This document shows positions 1 through 6,366 of a DNA stretch of 10,627 bases, one piece after another. Every line of letters begins with the position of its first letter. The first letter of the stretch is position 1. The notes under the pieces were generated by a model. The model was not told the DNA's origin. It was given only the letters and a program-made list of their open reading frames with translations, and made no database searches. A program made the translations under genes and the position numbers. Source of the DNA: Alistipes sp. (GTDB lineage Bacteria > Bacteroidota > Bacteroidia > Bacteroidales > Rikenellaceae); NCBI GenBank assembly GCA_029065825.1, contig JAIEHQ010000194.1, positions 1 to 10,627 of the forward strand. The letters are read 5' to 3'.

Positions 1-762
1 GGCATAGAGAGCGAACTCCCGCGTCCCCAGGTAGCGACTGATGAAGAAGGGTGTGACCGACAAGATAACGAATCCCCATACGCCCGAAAGAAAGACAGGC
101 AGCGCAAAGGCGAGAATCTCGCGCAGCGAGAAGCGCACCGGCCGCCGGTCGAGTCCGCGAAACGGCAGCCGCTCGATGAACGACCCAACGCAGAAGCAGA
201 CCAGCGCCGCCGCGACGAAACCGCCGACAGCACCCGCGACCCCGAATCCGCCCGCCACCACGGGAAGCAGCACGCAGAGGGCCGTCAGCAGCCGGTTGAT
301 CAGCACATACGCCGCATTGAGCCGTGCCCGGTCGAGCGCGACCAGCACCGACTCGATACCGAGCACCGGCATCAGCAGAAGGGGTGTCGGGGCGAATATC
401 CGAAGCACCGGCTCCAGCCCGGGGTTGTCGAGCACCCGGGCGATGACTCCGGCACCCGCATAGAGCGACAGGGAGAAGAGTCCCCCCAGGACCAGCAGCA
501 TCCGCCGCATGCGGCCGACGAACGAACGCCCCTCTTCGGCGGGCATGCGCACCAGAAAATAGGAGTAGGCGCGGGGCATTCCGAGCGAAAAGACGATCAG
601 CAGCGTCTGGTAAACGTAAAGCACCTGCCGGTAGGTGCCGTACTCCCCGGCATCGAGGCAGCGGGAGAGCACCGCCATCGTTCCCAATCCGGCGAGCAGC
701 GAGCAAACATTGCCCGCGATCAGCCAGAGGGCCTGCACCGTTTTTCCCGAGGTGTGTCCCAT
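1..762 (-). CDS. wzx: Wzx-type polysaccharide flippase, N-terminal part (runs off the window)
   Basis: A continuous stop-free frame of 254 codons begins at the ATG at 762-760 and is still open at base 1, so the 3' end is missing. The protein is strongly hydrophobic. It has probable membrane segments near residues 11-35, 48-75, 92-108, 125-140, 158-185 and 188-205, and short basic loops between them (for example GRMRRM near 90 and DRRP near 211). This layout fits the MOP-superfamily exporters (Wzx / polysaccharide biosynthesis proteins), which flip undecaprenyl-linked oligosaccharide repeat units across the inner membrane. It is the fifth gene of the operon, starting 14 bases after the 6-dehydrogenase stop, which supports a role in exporting a glycan containing the uronic acid made by its neighbours. 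Other MOP-family transporters (MurJ or MATE type) are less likely given the context. The substrate cannot be read from sequence. Confidence 0.85.
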   Translation of the reverse strand, partial: MGHTSGKTVQALWLIAGNVCSLLAGLGTMAVLSRCLDAGEYGTYRQVLYVYQTLLIVFSLGMPRAYSYFLVRMPAEEGRSFVGRMRRMLLVLGGLFSLSLYAGAGVIARVLDNPGLEPVLRIFAPTPLLLMPVLGIESVLVALDRARLNAAYVLINRLLTALCVLLPVVAGGFGVAGAVGGFVAAALVCFCVGSFIERLPFRGLDRRPVRFSLREILAFALPVFLSGVWGFVILSVTPFFISRYLGTREFALYA

Positions 763-776
763 AGTCGCGGCAATTT

Positions 777-2105
777 TCAAAGGCTCCAGTAGCGGAGCGT
801 ACGGATCTTGTCGCGGTAGATCGACCGCAGGTCGGCCACGCATCCCCCGGGTTTCACGATCGAAAGGAAATACTCCTCGTCGAGCGACCGGTAAGCGTCG
901 TGCGGCACGGCCACCAGCACCAGGTCGTAGGGCGGGCGCAGCCGCTCCGCCAGTTCGATGCCGTACATCTCCCGCACGCGCGCGGCATCGGCGCAGGGAT
1001 CGGCCGCATCCACCTCGACACCGGCGCGGGTCAGCTCGCCAAACAGCTCGGCCGCCTTCGAGTTGCGGCAGTCGGCGACATTCTCCTTATAGGTAATTCC
1101 CAGCTGCAATACCCGCCATCCGGCAAGGGGGGGGGAAATCGAGGCATCGCCCGCCCGCAACTCGTCCAGCAAAGCCCGGGCGACGTAGCCCACCATCCCC
1201 TCATTGACCGCGCGGGCCGACTGCACGACAGGAATCCGCACCCCGGTCCCGGCGGCCTTCTCGAGCAGGTAGTACGGATCGACTCCGATGCAGTGGCCGC
1301 CGACCAGTCCCGGCGCGACCCGCATGAAGTTCCATTTGGTCGCCGCCGCCTCGAGCGTCGCTGCGGTGTCGATCCCCAGCTCGCGGAAGAGCACCGCACA
1401 CTCGTTCATCAGGGCGATATTCACATCGCGCTGCACGTTCTCGAGCATCTTCGCGGCCTCGGCCACCCGGATCGAAGCGGCACGGAACACTCCGGCCCCG
1501 ATTACCCGTCCGTACACCGCGGCCACCCCGTCGAGCGTCTCGGCATCGCACCCCGCCACGACCTTTACCGTGCGGGAGAGCGTGTGCTCCCGATCGCCGG
1601 GATTGATCCGCTCGGGCGAATAGCCCACCTTGAAGTCGCGGCCCGCCACAAGCCCCGACACGCTTTCGAGCAGCGGCACGCACCGCTCCTCCGTACATCC
1701 GGGCCAGACCGTCGATTCGAAGACCACGCAGTCGCCCGGACGCAGGCAGCGCCCCACCGTACGGGTCGCCTCGTCCAAACAGGAGAGGTCGGGCCGTCTG
1801 CCGGCATCGACCGGCGTGGGCACCGCGACGATGTAGAAAGCCGCATCGGCGAGCGCCTCCCCGGAGGCTGTGAAAAGAATATCCCGCCCCCGGAAATCGT
1901 CCGCACCGAAACTTCCCGACGCGTCGATACCGTCGCGCAACTGTGCGATCCGCCGGGGATCGGTGTCGTAGCCCACCACCCGGAAGCAGCGGGAAAAGGC
2001 GAGCGCCAGCGGCAGCCCGACATATCCCAGGCCGACGACCGCGACCGAAGCGCGCCCCTGCTCCTTCCCCGTCAGACGGGCGTATATCGTCTCACTCCAC
2101 CGCAT
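777..2105 (-). CDS. tviB: UDP-N-acetylhexosamine 6-dehydrogenase, TviB/WbpO type
   Basis: 442 residues, the usual length for UDP-sugar 6-dehydrogenases. The enzyme oxidises C6 of UDP-GlcNAc (or UDP-GalNAc) to a carboxylate with two NAD+. The NAD-binding motif GLGYVG lies at residues 25-30, YSPERINPGD at 162-171, and AAKMLEN around Lys219. The catalytic cysteine is Cys272 in GGHCIGVDPYYL. The C-terminal UDP-binding domain follows from about residue 330, beginning with GITYKENVADCRNSK. The Cys motif and SPERINPGD match TviB/WbpO better than WbpA (typically GHCIPIDPFYL) or WecC. The ATG at 2105-2103 overlaps the acetyltransferase by 14 bases, suggesting translational coupling. Ser324-Leu327 is encoded by nine consecutive C residues (plus-strand bases 1127-1135), a possible slippage site between the central and C-terminal domains. 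Family assignment is firm; whether UDP-GlcNAc is the substrate is inferred from the neighbours. Confidence 0.93.
   Translation of the reverse strand: MRWSETIYARLTGKEQGRASVAVVGLGYVGLPLALAFSRCFRVVGYDTDPRRIAQLRDGIDASGSFGADDFRGRDILFTASGEALADAAFYIVAVPTPVDAGRRPDLSCLDEATRTVGRCLRPGDCVVFESTVWPGCTEERCVPLLESVSGLVAGRDFKVGYSPERINPGDREHTLSRTVKVVAGCDAETLDGVAAVYGRVIGAGVFRAASIRVAEAAKMLENVQRDVNIALMNECAVLFRELGIDTAATLEAAATKWNFMRVAPGLVGGHCIGVDPYYLLEKAAGTGVRIPVVQSARAVNEGMVGYVARALLDELRAGDASISPPLAGWRVLQLGITYKENVADCRNSKAAELFGELTRAGVEVDAADPCADAARVREMYGIELAERLRPPYDLVLVAVPHDAYRSLDEEYFLSIVKPGGCVADLRSIYRDKIRTLRYWSL
1127..1135. repeat. G9 homopolymer tract inside the 6-dehydrogenase gene
   Basis: Nine consecutive G residues on the plus strand (C9 on the coding strand) encode part of Ser-Pro-Pro-Leu at residues 324-327. 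The reading frame is intact with nine bases. One extra base would bring a stop at 1087-1089 after about a dozen shifted codons; one fewer would bring a stop at 1031-1033. Both would remove the C-terminal UDP-sugar-binding domain. Confidence 0.9.
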
Positions 2106-2676
2106 ACACCTGATCGTTTATCAACCGGTATCTCTCGCCCGACTCGCTGCAGCGGGCCATCCCCTCCGCATCGAACTCCAGCCGCTGCCCGCAACGGCTC
2201 ATCCAGCCGATCCGCCGGGCAGGCGCGCCGACGACCAGCGCATGGGGCGGCACCGACCGGGTAACCACGGCTCCGGCACCGACGAAGGCGTAGCGGCCGA
2301 TCTCGACACCGCACACGACGGTGGCATTGGCACCGACGGTCGCACCGCACCGCACGACGGTCGGCGCATACTGCCCCCGGCGCGGCACGGCGCTGCGCGG
2401 ATTGCGCACGTTGGTAAAGACGCACGAGGGTCCCAGGAAAACATCGTCCTCGCAGATCACGCCGGAATAGACCGACACGTTGTTCTGTATCTTCACGTTC
2501 CGCCCCAGCTTCACGCCCGGGGCGATCATCACGTTCTGCCCCAGGTTGCAGCCGGGGCCAAGTTCGGCACCGGCCATCACATGACAGAAATGCCAGATGC
2601 GGGTGCCGTCGCCAATGACCGCACCGTCATCGACGACGGCGGTGGGATGGACGAAATATTCGGTTTCGCGTTCCAT
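2092..2676 (-). CDS. wbpD: UDP-3-amino-sugar N-acetyltransferase, WbpD/WlbB type
   Basis: About 194 residues of a left-handed beta-helix (hexapeptide-repeat) acetyltransferase. Successive imperfect repeats run from HPTAVVDDGAVIGDG through GCNLGQNVMIAPGVKLG and VKIQNNVSVYSGV. The stretch VFTNVRNPRSAVPRR, followed by GATVGANATVVCG, is typical of WbpD/WlbB. The family transfers acetyl from acetyl-CoA to the 3-amino group of UDP-GlcNAc3NA, giving UDP-GlcNAc3NAcA, and works as a trimer in the cytoplasm. I chose the ATG at 2676-2674, two bases after the aminotransferase stop. A GTG at 2682-2680 would add two residues and create a 4-base GTGA overlap, and cannot be excluded. After the helix there is a tail of roughly 40 residues (from about GWMSRCGQRL) with two Cys residues; it may fold as a small extra domain. 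The 3' end overlaps the 6-dehydrogenase by 14 bases. Confidence 0.93.
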   Translation of the reverse strand: MERETEYFVHPTAVVDDGAVIGDGTRIWHFCHVMAGAELGPGCNLGQNVMIAPGVKLGRNVKIQNNVSVYSGVICEDDVFLGPSCVFTNVRNPRSAVPRRGQYAPTVVRCGATVGANATVVCGVEIGRYAFVGAGAVVTRSVPPHALVVGAPARRIGWMSRCGQRLEFDAEGMARCSESGERYRLINDQVYAVE

Positions 2677-2678
2677 GT

Positions 2679-3806
2679 TCACTTCTTGAAAAATCGTTCG
2701 ATAGCCCCGACGATCTCATCCTGCTGCGCGGCGGTAAGCTCGGTGTGGATCGGAAGCGAGAGCACGCACTGCGGCAGCCGCAGCGCCGCATCCAGCCGCT
2801 CGTCCGCAACGCACAGCTCCCGGTAGGCGGGTTGCAGCGGCAGCGGCAGCGGATAATAGACCGCCGTAGGGATTCCCTCCTGCGCGAGCCGGCTCCGCAG
2901 CGCATCGCGCACCGCGGGATCGACCTTCAGCGTATATTGATGCCAGACGTGGGTCGAGTCGGGAGCCTCGACGGGTGCGGCGACCTCCGCGACCGCCTCC
3001 AGACGGCGGGTGTAGTAGCGGGCAGCCGACGCGCGCGCGCCAATGCTCTCGCGCAGCCGGGGAAGTTTGGCCCGCAGCACCACGGCCTGCACCGAATCGA
3101 GCCGCGAGTTGAGACCGAGCGTTTCGTGGCGGTAGCGTTCCCGCTGGCCGTGCGCGGCCATCATCCGGAGCCGCTCGCCCAGCCGATCGTCGTCGGTAAA
3201 AAGAGCGCCTCCGTCGCCGAAACACCCCAGCACCTTGGTGGGGAAGAACGACGTGCAGCCGATGTGCCCCATCGTGCCGGCATATTTGCGCCGACCGTCG
3301 GAAAAGGTGTACTCCGCACCGAACGACTGGGCGTTGTCCTCGATGACATAGAGCCCGTACTCGCGGGCGATCCCGAGGATCGGCTCCATCGCGCACGTCT
3401 GTCCGAACAGATGCACCGGCACGATCGCCCTGGTGCGGGGCGTGATTACGCGCCGGAGGCTCTGCGGGTCCATGTTGAAAGTCTCCGGATCCACGTCGGC
3501 CATCACGGGCACACCGCCCAGCAGGGCCGCCGCCTCGACCGGCGCGGCGTAGGAGAACGCCGGCACGACCACCTCGTCGCCCGGCTTCAGGCCGACGGCC
3601 ATGAACGCCAGCAGCAGCGCGTCGGTGCCGCTGCCGCAGGGGATCGTGTGGCGCACGCCGAGCCATTCCGACAGCTCGCGGGCCAGCTCCCCGACCGCCG
3701 GACCGTTGATGAAAGCCGAGGATTCGACCACCTCCCGGATGCCGGCCGCCACCTCCTCCCGGATCCGTTCGTACGGACCGTAAAGATCGACCATCTTAAT
3801 CGCCAT
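2679..3806 (-). CDS. wbpE: PLP-dependent UDP-3-keto-sugar aminotransferase, WbpE type (DegT/DnrJ/EryC1 family)
   Basis: 375 residues from the ATG at 3806-3804. The DegT/DnrJ/EryC1 fold type I signature is complete: GSGTDALLLA at 58-67 (phosphate contact), VPAFSYAAPVEAA at 81-93, VIEDNAQSFGA at 154-164 with the PLP-ring Asp157, and CTSFFPTKVLGCFGDGG at 184-200 with Lys191 as the internal aldimine. The late motif NSRLDSVQA is also present. In the Pseudomonas pathway WbpE aminates UDP-3-keto-GlcNAcA using glutamate, and the 2-oxoglutarate released can re-oxidise the NADH held by WbpB. The gene directly follows wbpB here. The chosen start overlaps the wbpB stop by 11 bases; ATG 3794 (MVDLYGPY) is also plausible, while an in-frame extension up to 3845 lies inside wbpB and is unlikely. 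The next gene begins 2 bases after the stop. Confidence 0.94.
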   Translation of the reverse strand: MAIKMVDLYGPYERIREEVAAGIREVVESSAFINGPAVGELARELSEWLGVRHTIPCGSGTDALLLAFMAVGLKPGDEVVVPAFSYAAPVEAAALLGGVPVMADVDPETFNMDPQSLRRVITPRTRAIVPVHLFGQTCAMEPILGIAREYGLYVIEDNAQSFGAEYTFSDGRRKYAGTMGHIGCTSFFPTKVLGCFGDGGALFTDDDRLGERLRMMAAHGQRERYRHETLGLNSRLDSVQAVVLRAKLPRLRESIGARASAARYYTRRLEAVAEVAAPVEAPDSTHVWHQYTLKVDPAVRDALRSRLAQEGIPTAVYYPLPLPLQPAYRELCVADERLDAALRLPQCVLSLPIHTELTAAQQDEIVGAIERFFKK

Positions 3807-4779
3807 CCCCGTTCCGTTTGAGGTTCGACACCGGATGCACCGCACGTCCGAGGCTCCGCGCCAGCGGATGATAGTCCCCCGTCAATCCCGAAGGGGTCGT
3901 GCCGCCGATGCGGAGAAGCAGTTCGATCGCCTCCCGCGCGTCGGCCGGTCCGAAGCCTTCGCCCCGAAGAATCCGGCGGTAGCTCTCCGTGTGCAGATCG
4001 GCGAATCCCTGCGAAAAATCGAACTCCTCGCCGTCGATGGAGAGCCGCCGGTAAGGGGCCGCTCCCTCCTCCCCGCGACGGGGCAGGTGACGCGCGGAGA
4101 TGCTGAGCAGGTACCTTACCCGCGCGCGCCGGAGCAGCAGCGCGCCGGCGACGCAGCCGTCGTCGGCATAGTGGACCTCGCTCCGCTCGACGGCTCCGAA
4201 GATCCAGAGCAGCATATCGTAGAAATGGACCCCGATGTTCATCGCCACCCCGCCGCTCTTCCCGCTGTCGCCCTTCCACGAGGCGGCATACCACCGTCCG
4301 CGAGGCGTGACGTAGGTCAGCTCGATGTCATAGATACGGTCGGGCGGGGAAGCCGCGATGCGCTCCTTGAGCCGAACGATCTCGGGGTGGAGGCGCAGTT
4401 GCAGGATCGTCCAGACACGGTGCCCGGAGCTTCGCTCCAGCTCGATCATCCGGTCGAGCTGCCGGGGATCGATCCCCAGCGGCTTCTCGCAGATCGCGTC
4501 GGCTCCCCGCTCCAGTCCCAGCGCCACGTGCGCGGCGTGCAGGTGGTTGGGCGTGCAGACCGTCAGGTAGTCGATCGCCCGGCGATCGAGCCATCGCGCG
4601 AAAAGCGCCGGGTCGGTCGTGAAGTCCGTCTCCGGGAAATAGCGGTCCAGCACTCCGACGCTGTCCGACAAATCGTGCGCCGCGATCAGTTCATGGCCCG
4701 TTGCGGCAATGGCCTGCAGATGACGGGGTGCAACGTATCCGGCCACACCCGCAATCGCGAATCTCTTCCTGTAATTCAT
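3796..4779 (-). CDS. wbpB: UDP-sugar 3-dehydrogenase, WbpB/WlbA type (Gfo/Idh/MocA family)
   Basis: 327 residues. The N-terminal Rossmann segment is FAIAGVAGYVAPRH (7-20), whose GYVAPRH is characteristic of WbpB/WlbA. The Gfo/Idh/MocA signature EKP sits at 98-100 within DAICEKPLG. Further WbpB-type blocks are TYVTPRGRWYAASWKGD (155-171), GVAMNIGVHFYDML (177-190, candidate catalytic Asn181 and His185), and FSQGFADLHTESY towards the C-terminus. The enzyme oxidises the 3-hydroxyl of UDP-GlcNAcA to a ketone with tightly bound NAD+, for amination by WbpE. I chose ATG 4779-4777, which gives the family's normal N-terminus. A start at 4833 would add 18 residues unlike the family and would lie upstream of the likely promoter. 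It is the first gene of the operon; the next gene overlaps its stop. Annotation confidence is high; exact substrate is by homology. Confidence 0.94.
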   Translation of the reverse strand: MNYRKRFAIAGVAGYVAPRHLQAIAATGHELIAAHDLSDSVGVLDRYFPETDFTTDPALFARWLDRRAIDYLTVCTPNHLHAAHVALGLERGADAICEKPLGIDPRQLDRMIELERSSGHRVWTILQLRLHPEIVRLKERIAASPPDRIYDIELTYVTPRGRWYAASWKGDSGKSGGVAMNIGVHFYDMLLWIFGAVERSEVHYADDGCVAGALLLRRARVRYLLSISARHLPRRGEEGAAPYRRLSIDGEEFDFSQGFADLHTESYRRILRGEGFGPADAREAIELLLRIGGTTPSGLTGDYHPLARSLGRAVHPVSNLKRNGDGD

Positions 4780-4820
4780 ACAATCCGACCGATCCCCTTT
4801 CGGAACAGAGAATCGAAGAA

Positions 4821-4848
4821 CAAAAATAGGCAATTTTATTCGAAAAAC
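4821..4848 (-). promoter_or_regulatory. Candidate promoter of the polysaccharide operon
   Basis: On the minus strand TATTTTTG (4828-4821) matches the Bacteroidetes -7 consensus TAnnTTTG. A T-rich block (TTTTTCG, 4847-4841) lies at roughly the right distance for the -33 element but does not match TTTG. Transcription would begin near 4815 and leave a leader of about 35 bases before wbpB. The good -7 and weak -33 suggest a promoter that may need an activator or be modulated by the nearby homopolymer; that part is inference. Confidence 0.5.
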
Positions 4849-4869
4849 GGATTACGCGCGCGAAGAAAT

Positions 4870-4878
4870 CCCCCCCCC
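4870..4878. repeat. C9 homopolymer tract upstream of the operon promoter
   Basis: Nine consecutive C residues on the plus strand (G9 on the transcribed-gene strand) lie about 42 bases upstream of the -7 box of the polysaccharide promoter. Runs of this kind are prone to length change by slipped-strand mispairing. A similar run occurs inside the 6-dehydrogenase gene of the same operon. No function is shown by the sequence itself. Confidence 0.9.
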
Positions 4879-4879
4879 G

Positions 4880-5030
4880 AAAAAACACCCGCTGACAATC
4901 AATAGATTACAAGCCAAACTACGATTCTCTGCCCGGCGGACGCACGGACCCCGGCACGGCGAAGAGGATACGGACAGCCCCGCACGAAACGAAACAATCC
5001 GGAGCACCGCCCCGGCACGCTCCCGCACGG
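4880..5030. other. Intergenic stretch with no recognised gene
   Basis: Between the operon promoter region and the tRNA terminator I see no plausible gene on either strand; the frames here are short and lack family features. The stretch has some repeated GC-rich words, such as ccccggcacg (about 4950 and 5011) and gcacggac (about 4942 and 5025), but no clear palindrome and no integrase or attachment-site structure. Confidence 0.5.
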
Positions 5031-5077
5031 ACAAACAAAGACGACCGACATCGGCTTGGAAACCAATATCGGTCGTC
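5031..5077 (-). terminator. Rho-independent terminator after tRNA-Arg
   Basis: A 9-bp perfect stem pairs gacgaccga (5040-5048) with tcggtcgtc (5069-5077). An inner ttgg/ccaa helix (5056-5059 and 5063-5066) closes around a small loop. On the minus strand the hairpin is followed directly by the T-rich tail TTTGTTTGT (5039-5031). It lies a few bases past the tRNA 3' end, so it should end the tRNA transcript and insulate the polysaccharide operon from it. Confidence 0.75.
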
Positions 5078-5081
5078 GTCG

Positions 5082-5155
5082 TGATTCCGGAGCGGTTCGA
5101 ACGCTCGACCCACAGCTTAGAAGGCTGTTGCTCTATCCAACTGAGCTACGGAACC
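5082..5155 (-). tRNA. tRNA-Arg, anticodon TCT
   Basis: A 74-nt cloverleaf on the minus strand. The acceptor stem is GGTTCCG/CGGAATC (one G-T wobble), the D-arm is GCTC/GAGC with an AGTTGGATA loop, and the anticodon stem is ACAGC/GCTGT. The anticodon loop CTTCTAA puts TCT at positions 34-36, reading AGA (and possibly AGG) arginine codons. The variable loop has 5 nt, and the T-arm is GAGCG/CGCTC with loop TTCGAAC. The discriminator base is A. CCA is not encoded and must be added after transcription. It has its own promoter and terminator. Confidence 0.96.
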
Positions 5156-5204
5156 ATCCTCTCTGAAAAAGCGGACCGCACCATCACGGACACGCTTCGC
5201 GGGG

Positions 5205-5236
5205 CAAAAATAATACAATTTCCCGAAAACTTCAAA
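5205..5236 (-). promoter_or_regulatory. Promoter of tRNA-Arg
   Basis: On the minus strand TTTG (5236-5233), a 20-base spacer, and TATTTTTG (5212-5205) match both elements of the Bacteroidetes primary-sigma promoter exactly. The expected start lies near 5199, giving a 5' leader of about 40 bases to be removed from the tRNA by RNase P. Confidence 0.8.
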
Positions 5237-5350
5237 ACATCGGAGACTTATTCGACAAATTCCGAATGCGGAGCCGCTTCGCCCCGATGCAAGGCCTCGC
5301 GCCTGAAAACCCCGGGCTGTGAGCGAAAAACAACATAATCGGACGAAAAA

Positions 5351-5382
5351 TTTGTATTTTTCACTTATTTTCGATATATTGC
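5351..5382 (+). promoter_or_regulatory. Candidate promoter of the lipoprotein gene
   Basis: TTTG (5351-5354) is followed after 20 bases by TATATTGC (5375-5382), an imperfect -7 element. Transcription from near 5388 would leave a leader of roughly 33 bases with an A-rich region (tccgaaaatt) before the ATG at 5421. The downstream position of this promoter argues for the ATG at 5421 rather than an earlier in-frame start. Confidence 0.55.
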
Positions 5383-5420
5383 ATCCGACAAGAGAAGTTC
5401 AACCCCAAAATCCGAAAATT

Positions 5421-6140
5421 ATGAAACGTTCTTTCCTGCTTCTACTTCTGGCAGCCAGCTTTCTGATCGGCTGCTCCGACAAAGAGACTCCTGTGATCGA
5501 AAACCCCGGAATCGAAGAGGTGGCACCCGACGGCACCCATCTCTCCGACGGATTCATCCAGGTCTATCTGCTCCCCTCGGCAATGAACGTCCGCCTGGAA
5601 GGAGAAGCCGTGCATGGAAAAGAGTACCTGCTGGAGATCTCTTTCGACGGCGAGCGGATCTCCAACCGCGAGGTGCAGACGAAAGCCCGCCACGAAGCGA
5701 TCGCCGCACGCTACGGCGACAGGGAGTTCAACGACAGGATCGTCCCCTTCAGCACCGTCGCCCTGGGCAGCGACTGCCTGTCGATCGAAGTGACCTGCGA
5801 CTCCCCCATCGACGAAGCCCACCCGGCCGGAGCGCCGCTCGGCGACCTGCTGACCCTCTACGGCGTATCGTTCGACGAATACATCGCCTGCGGTTACGAC
5901 GACTCGAAAATGCCGTCATATCCGGAAAGCTTCGACGGATTGCTCCTTTACAACGGCCTGGGCGGCACGCCGCTGATCAAGCCGCTCGACGAGGTCACGG
6001 CCGCCGACCTGCTGCTGGTCGAACCGACCCTCTATCTCAAACTGCCCTTCCCGCTGCCCGTCGGGAGCCATACCTTTACCGTCACGGCCCGCTTCGCCGA
6101 CACGACGTTCGAGGCGAGCGCCAAGCTGACGATCGACTGA
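5421..6140 (+). CDS. Putative lipoprotein of unknown function
   Basis: 239 residues starting at ATG 5421. The N-terminus is a lipoprotein signal peptide: MKRS, a hydrophobic run of Leu/Ala, then lipobox LIGC with lipidated Cys18. The mature protein of about 222 residues begins SDKE, a mildly acidic start that may resemble the surface-export signals of Bacteroidetes lipoproteins but does not match them cleanly. The rest alternates short hydrophobic strands with polar turns and ends in a strand-rich segment (PLPVGSHTFTVTARF, then EASAKLTID) suggestive of a beta-sandwich. Other cysteines are at about 119, 126 and 157. I do not recognise the family and assign no function. It is a single-gene unit with its own promoter and terminator, between the tRNA and rpsP. 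An in-frame start at 5319 would bury the signal peptide and is rejected. Confidence 0.85.
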   Translation: MKRSFLLLLLAASFLIGCSDKETPVIENPGIEEVAPDGTHLSDGFIQVYLLPSAMNVRLEGEAVHGKEYLLEISFDGERISNREVQTKARHEAIAARYGDREFNDRIVPFSTVALGSDCLSIEVTCDSPIDEAHPAGAPLGDLLTLYGVSFDEYIACGYDDSKMPSYPESFDGLLLYNGLGGTPLIKPLDEVTAADLLLVEPTLYLKLPFPLPVGSHTFTVTARFADTTFEASAKLTID

Positions 6141-6158
6141 CAGTGCGGCAGCACCGAC

Positions 6159-6194
6159 GAGGAGGAGACCGCCCGGCGAGCGGTCTCCTCCTTT
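6159..6194 (+). terminator. Rho-independent terminator after the lipoprotein gene
   Basis: A 13-bp perfect stem pairs 6160-6172 (aggaggagaccgc) with 6180-6192 (gcggtctcctcct), around a 7-base loop, and is followed by a short TTT. The T-tract is short, but the stem is long and GC-rich and sits 19 bases past the lipoprotein stop codon. Confidence 0.75.
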
Positions 6195-6275
6195 GCATCC
6201 GGGCCGGCGGCAGGGGCGATGCAGCCCGCTGCGGAGCGGAATTTTCCGCATGCGCCGACCGGCGGACGAAAAAGA

Positions 6276-6307
6276 TTTGGCAGTTCGGTTTTTTATCGCT
6301 ACTTTTG
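6276..6307 (+). promoter_or_regulatory. Promoter of rpsP
   Basis: TTTG (6276-6279), a 20-base spacer, and TACTTTTG (6300-6307) match both Bacteroidetes promoter elements exactly. The leader of about 50 bases contains a small cccg-gaat-cggg hairpin (near 6320-6331) and then an AT-rich stretch up to the ATG at 6367. This is the strongest promoter match in the window, as expected for a ribosomal protein gene. Confidence 0.85.
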
Positions 6308-6366
6308 CCCCGCTAAAAAGCCCGGAATCGGGTTGCGTTAATTATTTATTAAAAATTTTATAGCAA

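Noticed and set aside
900..2264. A 454-codon plus-strand open frame opposite the dehydrogenase and acetyltransferase genes
   Set aside because: It lies antisense to two firmly identified genes, is rich in Arg/His/Pro/Gly as GC-rich antisense frames are, and shows no domain motif.
2745..3821. A 358-codon plus-strand open frame opposite wbpE
   Set aside because: It mirrors the PLP aminotransferase gene and has no recognisable domain or promoter.
4780..4833. Upstream in-frame start for wbpB at 4833
   Set aside because: It would add 18 residues absent from the family, and the start codon would lie upstream of the best promoter's predicted transcription start.
5082..5155. tRNA-Arg as an integration site for a genomic island carrying the polysaccharide genes
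   Set aside because: tRNA genes are common attachment sites, but there is no integrase, no duplicated tRNA 3' end and no other mobile-element gene in the window.
4760..5160. Invertible promoter for the polysaccharide operon, as in Bacteroides fragilis
   Set aside because: I saw no pair of inverted repeats flanking the promoter and no recombinase or UpxY/UpxZ-like gene before the operon.
5319..5420. Upstream in-frame start for the lipoprotein at 5319
   Set aside because: It would place 34 polar residues before a clear signal peptide and would overlap the promoter at 5351-5382.
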